A stretch of 64,000 bases of DNA from Halomonas faecis (lineage in GTDB: Bacteria; Pseudomonadota; Gammaproteobacteria; Pseudomonadales; Halomonadaceae). The translations under genes were made by a program, and so were the position numbers. Below, one piece after another: positions 59,436 through 64,000 of this stretch. The notes below the pieces were generated by a model, which did not search any database, had not been told where the DNA came from, and saw only the letters and a program-made list of their open reading frames with translations. Each line of letters opens with the position of its first letter. The first letter of the stretch is position 1. Location of the stretch: contig NZ_JAACZO010000006.1 in assembly GCF_010993975.1 (NCBI RefSeq), positions 1 to 64,000 of the forward strand, written 5' to 3'.

Positions 59436-60409
59436 ATAAATCCCGCACTGTCTCAAAGTGGTTGTTGAGGTTTGCAATAAGGGTGGTCCAGTCTGGTTTG
59501 TCGTGTATTGAAAATATTCTATTTTCTAGGCGGTCAGCTGAGAATGAGTCAGTGGTTTTTATTATAGGACCACCTCGAAGCGGTAGTACGCTGCTTATGC
59601 AAACGTTAACTGATGCGTACGATGTTGGGTACCTGACCAATCGGCATTGCCGTTGGTTTGGTGCTCCGGCACTCGCTGAGCGACTATACAATCCATTAGG
59701 TGATAAATCCCCCTCCGATTTTCAGTCTAATTATGGCCGTACCAAAAAACCAAGTGATCCGGCAGAATGTGGCGCCTGGTGGTATCGGTTTTTTAGAAGG
59801 CAACCGGCTTATGTTACCCGCGGAGAGGTCAGTGAAAGAAAGATGCGAGCGTTCTCCCGTAGCATCGCTAGCCTGCAAAATACTTCAGGAAAACCTCTGA
59901 TATTCAAGAATTTGTATGCAAGTCTCCGTCTCGACCCCATGTCAGTATACTTACCGGAAGCATTATATATTGTCATTGAAAGAGATTTGAAAGATAACGC
60001 TGAGTCGATTTTGAAAGGGCGAAAGGATGCCTTGGGCTCTTATCAACACTGGTGGTCTGTTCCTCCTCCAAATGTTGGAGCACTGGATGAGCTTTCTCCT
60101 GTGCAACAGGCTGTCGGTCAAATCGAATCCATCCACGAGTTGATAGACAGGGATATCGAACGTCTTGGATTGGAGGATCGGGTCTTTCGTGTGAGCTATG
60201 AAGACTTTTGTGAAGACGTGCACGGTACTCTCTATCGTTTTCAGGACTTCATGGCTCGGCATGGTATTGAGTTGGAGCGCCGTTTCGAGGTGCCGTACCG
60301 ATTCGAGATAGAGCACTCTCAGAAAATTCCTCAGGACATGTACGAAGAACTGGGTGACTATGTTGATCAACGAAATAAAGGCAAAGAGAACCAGGGGACA
60401 CGTGCGTGA
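59426..60409 (+). CDS. Sulfotransferase, second of two
   Basis: 327 residues. The PAPS loop is FIIGPPRSGSTLLMQTL (about residues 45-61); a later conserved element is LYIVIERDLKDNAESIL (about 180-196), the probable 3'-phosphate site with Arg-Asp and Ser. It differs clearly from the first sulfotransferase, so it likely sulfates another position. The GTG start at 59426 overlaps the previous stop codon. A hydrophobic stretch at residues 12-32 could be a weak membrane anchor. Confidence 0.85.
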   Translation: MAINKSRTVSKWLLRFAIRVVQSGLSCIENILFSRRSAENESVVFIIGPPRSGSTLLMQTLTDAYDVGYLTNRHCRWFGAPALAERLYNPLGDKSPSDFQSNYGRTKKPSDPAECGAWWYRFFRRQPAYVTRGEVSERKMRAFSRSIASLQNTSGKPLIFKNLYASLRLDPMSVYLPEALYIVIERDLKDNAESILKGRKDALGSYQHWWSVPPPNVGALDELSPVQQAVGQIESIHELIDRDIERLGLEDRVFRVSYEDFCEDVHGTLYRFQDFMARHGIELERRFEVPYRFEIEHSQKIPQDMYEELGDYVDQRNKGKENQGTRA

Positions 60410-61386
60410 ATCTTGACGTAACTGATTCCTGCGAGCATTACAGGGCGCACTGTGAGGCTGAGCCGTCGATTCCTTTGTTCTCTCAATCTTGGTGGCTGGA
60501 TGCTGTAGCCCCGGGCGCGTGGAGTGCTGTGCTAGCGTACCGGGGCGCTGAAATCGTCGGCACATTGCCGTATGTAAAGCGACGCAAATGGGGTATGACG
60601 TTGCTTACTCAACCCAAGCTGACCCAAACTCTCGGCCCATGGGTCAAGTCAACAAACAAGGCCTACCCCAAAGCACTTGCATATGAGAAAGACGTTTTGG
60701 AAACCTTGGCTTGTGGGTTGCCTCGGCACCAATATTACGCTCAGAATTGGCACCATTGCCAAAAAAACTGGTTGCCATTTTATTGGCTAGGCTTCCAGCA
60801 GACGACCCGATACACATACCGTCTATGTGGTTTGGATAACGAAGATGCTCTGTGGAAAGGCTTACAACAAAATATCAGAGGTGATATTCGCAAAGCCAAA
60901 ACCCGCTTCATGATCAACGTTCGGCCAGCGAATAATCTTGATGAGTTTCTCACACTCAACCGGGCCACGTTCCAGCGCCAGGGGCGGAAGCTCCCTTACA
61001 GTAAAAGTTTGGTGGCGCGTATTGATGAGATGGTCTCACAGCGCGATGCTGGAGACTGCCTAGTTGCCGTCGACTCTGATGGTAAATTACATGCCGGCGC
61101 ATACATCGTGCGTAGCGGCGATACGGCCTACTATTTGATGGGCGGCGGTGACCCGGATTTACGCAATAGTGGTGCGACCAGTCTGGTGCTTTGGGAGGCC
61201 ATTTGCAGCCAACCTGAATCTGTCAAATATTTTGATTTCGAAGGCTCCATGGTAGAACCGATTGAGCGCTTTTTCCGTGCCTTCGGAGCTAGGCAGACGC
61301 CTTACCACCTTGTTACGAAAACCAGCTCCCGGCTGTTGGAATTCGCTTTGTTCGCGCGAGATCTGTTGGGGCAGAAGAAGCAGTGA
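60406..61386 (+). CDS. FemAB/GNAT-like acyltransferase
   Basis: 326 residues with two GNAT-like halves. SIPLFSQSWWLDAVAPGAWS opens the protein, QNIRGDIRKAKTRF lies mid-protein, and GAYIVRSGDTAYYLMGGGDP with FDFEGSMVEPIERFFRAFGA is the C-terminal signature of the polysaccharide-locus FemAB group. Members probably N- or O-acylate a sugar or attach an amino acid. The GTG start overlaps the previous stop, and the gene overlaps the next by four bases, so it is within one operon. Confidence 0.85.
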   Translation: MNLDVTDSCEHYRAHCEAEPSIPLFSQSWWLDAVAPGAWSAVLAYRGAEIVGTLPYVKRRKWGMTLLTQPKLTQTLGPWVKSTNKAYPKALAYEKDVLETLACGLPRHQYYAQNWHHCQKNWLPFYWLGFQQTTRYTYRLCGLDNEDALWKGLQQNIRGDIRKAKTRFMINVRPANNLDEFLTLNRATFQRQGRKLPYSKSLVARIDEMVSQRDAGDCLVAVDSDGKLHAGAYIVRSGDTAYYLMGGGDPDLRNSGATSLVLWEAICSQPESVKYFDFEGSMVEPIERFFRAFGARQTPYHLVTKTSSRLLEFALFARDLLGQKKQ

Positions 61387-62708
61387 ATAAAGTAACATCA
61401 ATACCTTTCCGCTACGATATCAACGGCCTGCGGGCTGTCGCGGTCATTGCGGTAGTGTTTTTCCATTTCCGGGTTCCCGGTTTTGAGGCAGGGTATCTGG
61501 GAGTGGATGTCTTCTTCGTTATATCCGGTTATCTAATGGCCTCTCTGCTGATACGAGGCTTCGAGAACTGCCAAGTTAACAAAGATAAAGTTGCCTTGGT
61601 GTATCTGGATGTTCAAGGTAATCCGTGGGCCATTGAGATTGGCCTGTTATTCTCCATTCTGCATGGCAGCGTATCTTTTCTGATGGTCGAGCAGCCTACC
61701 CGGCGACGATTGGCGAGATGGGGAGGTAAACGTGCGGCAGCTATCTTGTTTGGAGTTGCCGCCGGCTCTGCCTCTGTGGCGGGTGCGATAGAGAAGTAAG
61801 AGGGTATACCTAGGCGTATGCCGGAGCGCTTCGATCGCATTATGGCGGAAATTACTAATGTCAATCCCTACCGAGATGAGTGTCATGGCCGACCCGATTG
61901 GGATGACTTCCCATGGTGTAACTTGGGAGGCGATAACATACGCGCTGTCGTCATTGGCGACAGCCATGCTGCCTCAATAGCTACAGCGGTTCTAGAAGCG
62001 GTGACGTCGACCCCGGATGATGGCATCATTATGGCTACCTACACTAGTTGTCAGACTTTGTTCGGAGCGAAGAAGACGCGCAAGTTCCTTGAGTGCCAAG
62101 AGTTCAATGAATTTGTTAAATCACGGCTTGGTGACTTACCGAATCACATTCCGCTAGTCATTATTAATAGGCTAAGTAGTGCCGCACTAGGGCCGCATCT
62201 ACCGGACAATGACCGCTATGGCATCCCTACAGTTTACTTTTGTGATGAGCCAGTGCAGAGAGTCACCGAGACCTTCCTGAATCAGTTCCGCCAAGACTTG
62301 GTAAAGACCGCGTGTGGGCTGGCCGAGGACCGTGCTGTCTACTGGATGCGGCCAGTCCCGGAGATGCCTATGGACGTGCCCCATTGGCTGGCGAGGCAAA
62401 CTCTGCTGCGGGGCGAAGGCGTTAAAGCCAGGCTGTCACGCGATGCGTATACGAAACGGCATTCCTTTGTGACCGGTGCTCTTAGCTCAGCTGAGGAGAC
62501 CTGAGAAGGGGTCAAAATCCTTGATCCTGAGCCTTGGCTGTGTGAAGACGAATACTGCTACGGCAGTCGAAATAGCATGCCGCTTTATTATGACGAGCAT
62601 CATCTGAGCGAACGTGGTAATAGAGAATTAGTGCCAATGTTCCAACAGATAATGGATGAAGAAAATTCGAAATCCACCTGGATAACACGAAATAGTGATT
62701 CCCATTAA
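61383..62708 (+). pseudogene. Decayed OafA-like acyltransferase with SGNH domain
   Basis: The frame begins YDINGLRAVAVIAVVFFHFR and YLGVDVFFVISGYLMASLLI, the first helices of an acyltransferase-3 protein, then jumps at about 61575-61620 to the last helix (SFLMVEQPTRRRLARW), so the middle helices are deleted. In-frame stops follow at 61797-61799 (TAA) and 62502-62504 (TGA). Between and after them the same frame still encodes an SGNH domain: VVIGDSHAASIATAV, and near the end YYDEHHLSERGNRELVPMF. The frame is otherwise kept to 62708. It once O-acylated a polysaccharide; it is now inactive unless stops are read through. Confidence 0.87.
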
Positions 62709-62756
62709 AAAATGTTTTCTGCTTAGGCGCAGACATTCTAACTGAATATTTTCTAT

Positions 62757-64000
62757 ATGCCCTTGATCGTTGAAACCCCCGACACGCGTATCCCCGAGCG
62801 AGACTACATCCTTGGTGTGATTTTAGGCGAATTCCTTGGCTTAGAATTCATACGCGTATCGGTCGATTGCACCGATGTGCGTATCACTCACAGTGAAATG
62901 CCAGGGCGAGAATTGCATCTGCCGGATGTGCTGCTGAGCACTGCGGATTCGAGATGGCTGATGGAAAGGTCATTACCTTCACAGCCTCTGGTCATTTGGG
63001 ATTCGCAGGAGATAGGCTTGGATATTAACGTTATCGCTCCGGAACTCCCCGTCATTTATGGTGATGATAAACCTCAAGCAAATTTAGAGAAAGGCTGCGT
63101 TCGCATCCCCATTGACATCTTTGGTTCCGCATTTTTCATGCTAACGCGTTATGAAGAAGTGATTAAAAATGATCGTGACGAACATGATCGATTTCCGGCC
63201 TGGGCTTCGTTAGCTTATCAAGAAAAATTTCTAGAGCGTCCCATTGTTGATGAATATGTAGAGCTGCTTTGGAGTGTGATAAAGCAACTTTGGCCTCATG
63301 CTGAGCGCAAGCAGCGTATAGCATCAATCCGTGTTTCACACGATGTAGATCGGCCAAGTCGTTATACTTTTGGGACATTTCGTCGCTTTGTTCGTTCTGT
63401 TGCTGGCGATATTGTCAAGCGTAGACAATTTTCCAGTATTATCTGGGGGGCTCAGGCTCGCTATGGCACCCCTCATTGTTTACATCCGAATGATCCGTTC
63501 AACACATTTGAATGGTTGATGGATGTTTCTGATAAGAACAATATGCGCAGTGCTTTCTACTTTATCGCTGGCAAGACATACCCGCCACATGACCCACTAT
63601 ACAATCTAGATGATCCGGCCATTCGAAAACTTATTCGAGACATTGGGAAGCGTGGCCATGAAGTAGGCCTTCATCCTAGCTATAATACCTACCAAAACCC
63701 AGAACTGCTTGCGCGACAAGCAGCTTACCTGCGCCGTGTGGCAGCTGAGGAAGGTGTCGAACAAATCGTTTGGGGGGGGCGGATGCACTATTTGCAGTGG
63801 AGAACAGAGGTTACGCCAAATGCCTGGGAGCGGGCTGGCATGGCATATGACTCAACTTTAGGGTTTGCAGATTATGCAGGATTTCGCTCCGGTACAAGTC
63901 ATGATTATCGTTGGTTTGACTTGAGGGCCCGTCGCGAATTGATATTGATTGAAAGGCCTCTGATTGCAATGGAGGCAACCGTGATTTCTAAAAAGTATAT
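62757..64000 (+). CDS. Polysaccharide deacetylase-family protein (partial)
   Basis: At least 414 residues; the gene continues past the window. Residues about 1-185 are an N-terminal region of the kind found before the deacetylase fold in polysaccharide loci (DUF7033-like; IDIFGSAFFMLTRYEE). The NodB-like catalytic part starts at about 186 with IRVSHDVDRPSR and includes GHEVGLHPSYNTY (about 303-315), supplying the metal-binding Asp and His residues. It would remove N-acetyl or O-acetyl groups from a sugar. The ATG at 62757 has no clear Shine-Dalgarno; low GC as in its neighbours. Confidence 0.85.
   Translation, partial: MPLIVETPDTRIPERDYILGVILGEFLGLEFIRVSVDCTDVRITHSEMPGRELHLPDVLLSTADSRWLMERSLPSQPLVIWDSQEIGLDINVIAPELPVIYGDDKPQANLEKGCVRIPIDIFGSAFFMLTRYEEVIKNDRDEHDRFPAWASLAYQEKFLERPIVDEYVELLWSVIKQLWPHAERKQRIASIRVSHDVDRPSRYTFGTFRRFVRSVAGDIVKRRQFSSIIWGAQARYGTPHCLHPNDPFNTFEWLMDVSDKNNMRSAFYFIAGKTYPPHDPLYNLDDPAIRKLIRDIGKRGHEVGLHPSYNTYQNPELLARQAAYLRRVAAEEGVEQIVWGGRMHYLQWRTEVTPNAWERAGMAYDSTLGFADYAGFRSGTSHDYRWFDLRARRELILIERPLIAMEATVISKKY

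Noticed and set aside
62512..62736. 74-codon minus-strand open frame over the end of the acyltransferase remnant
   Set aside because: The plus strand in this interval still encodes the SGNH C-terminus in frame, which explains the sequence better.

Overview
The window is chromosomal DNA of a GC-rich gammaproteobacterium. Gene content and style (Tat-exported TRAP transporter, purL/mltF divergence, scpA-scpB-rluB, Wbp-type exopolysaccharide genes with an ops/RfaH leader) fit Halomonas or a close relative in the Halomonadaceae; that assignment is inferred from protein character only, without any search. Two stretches are visibly less GC-rich than the rest: a transporter/AraC pair near 1.7-3.6 kb and the distal part of the polysaccharide locus from about 57 kb onward. 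Both look acquired.

Layout. 1-0.4 kb: the end of an IS3-family element that has cut a LysR regulator gene down to a remnant. 0.4-3.5 kb: two DMT exporters and an AraC regulator. 3.7-7.7 kb: a MarR-GNAT fusion protein, then a PadR regulator, MFS exporter and ArsH oxidase forming a likely arsenical-resistance operon with a repeated palindromic operator, then a cupin. 7.9-11.6 kb: Ada, a divergent Lrp regulator/MFS pair, and an XRE regulator with a small membrane protein. 11.7-17.1 kb: a GGDEF-EAL sensor, an MgtC/DUF4010 membrane protein and endonuclease IV. 17.4-22.3 kb: a TRAP transporter operon ending in an amidase and a 54-residue membrane protein. 22.3-26.6 kb: LexA-box-controlled umuDC, an SDR, an exported BFN-PDZ protein and a phosphatase. 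26.7-43.6 kb: mostly housekeeping genes (tRNA-Thr, tesB, tadA, a GGDEF protein, mltF, purL, scpAB, rluB, two tRNA-Lys, nadA, glyA) with two small toxin-antitoxin-like pairs.

43.8-64 kb is an exopolysaccharide locus. An exact ops element precedes wzz and ugd. A third toxin-antitoxin pair, a metallo-beta-lactamase ribonuclease, a shortened Rpn-like nuclease gene, a Fic protein and an unassigned membrane protein follow. Then come wbpA-wbpB-wbpD-wbpE (UDP-GlcNAc to a 2,3-diacetamido uronic acid nucleotide), a Wzx flippase, two sulfotransferases, a FemAB-like protein, a decayed O-acyltransferase and a polysaccharide deacetylase running off the end. The implied product is an acidic, probably sulfated surface polysaccharide.

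The most unusual feature lies in the wbp region. Related inverted repeats built on CCACGGAA / TTCCGTGG sit between successive wbp genes, flank a small GxxExxY-family PD-(D/E)XK nuclease gene, and one arm is read in frame inside wbpE. This looks like a family of small mobile palindromic elements with a candidate cognate nuclease. Other notable points are the three-cysteine PadR regulator with two matching operators, and the Rpn-like gene followed by a near-identical copy of the preceding gene's 3' end.
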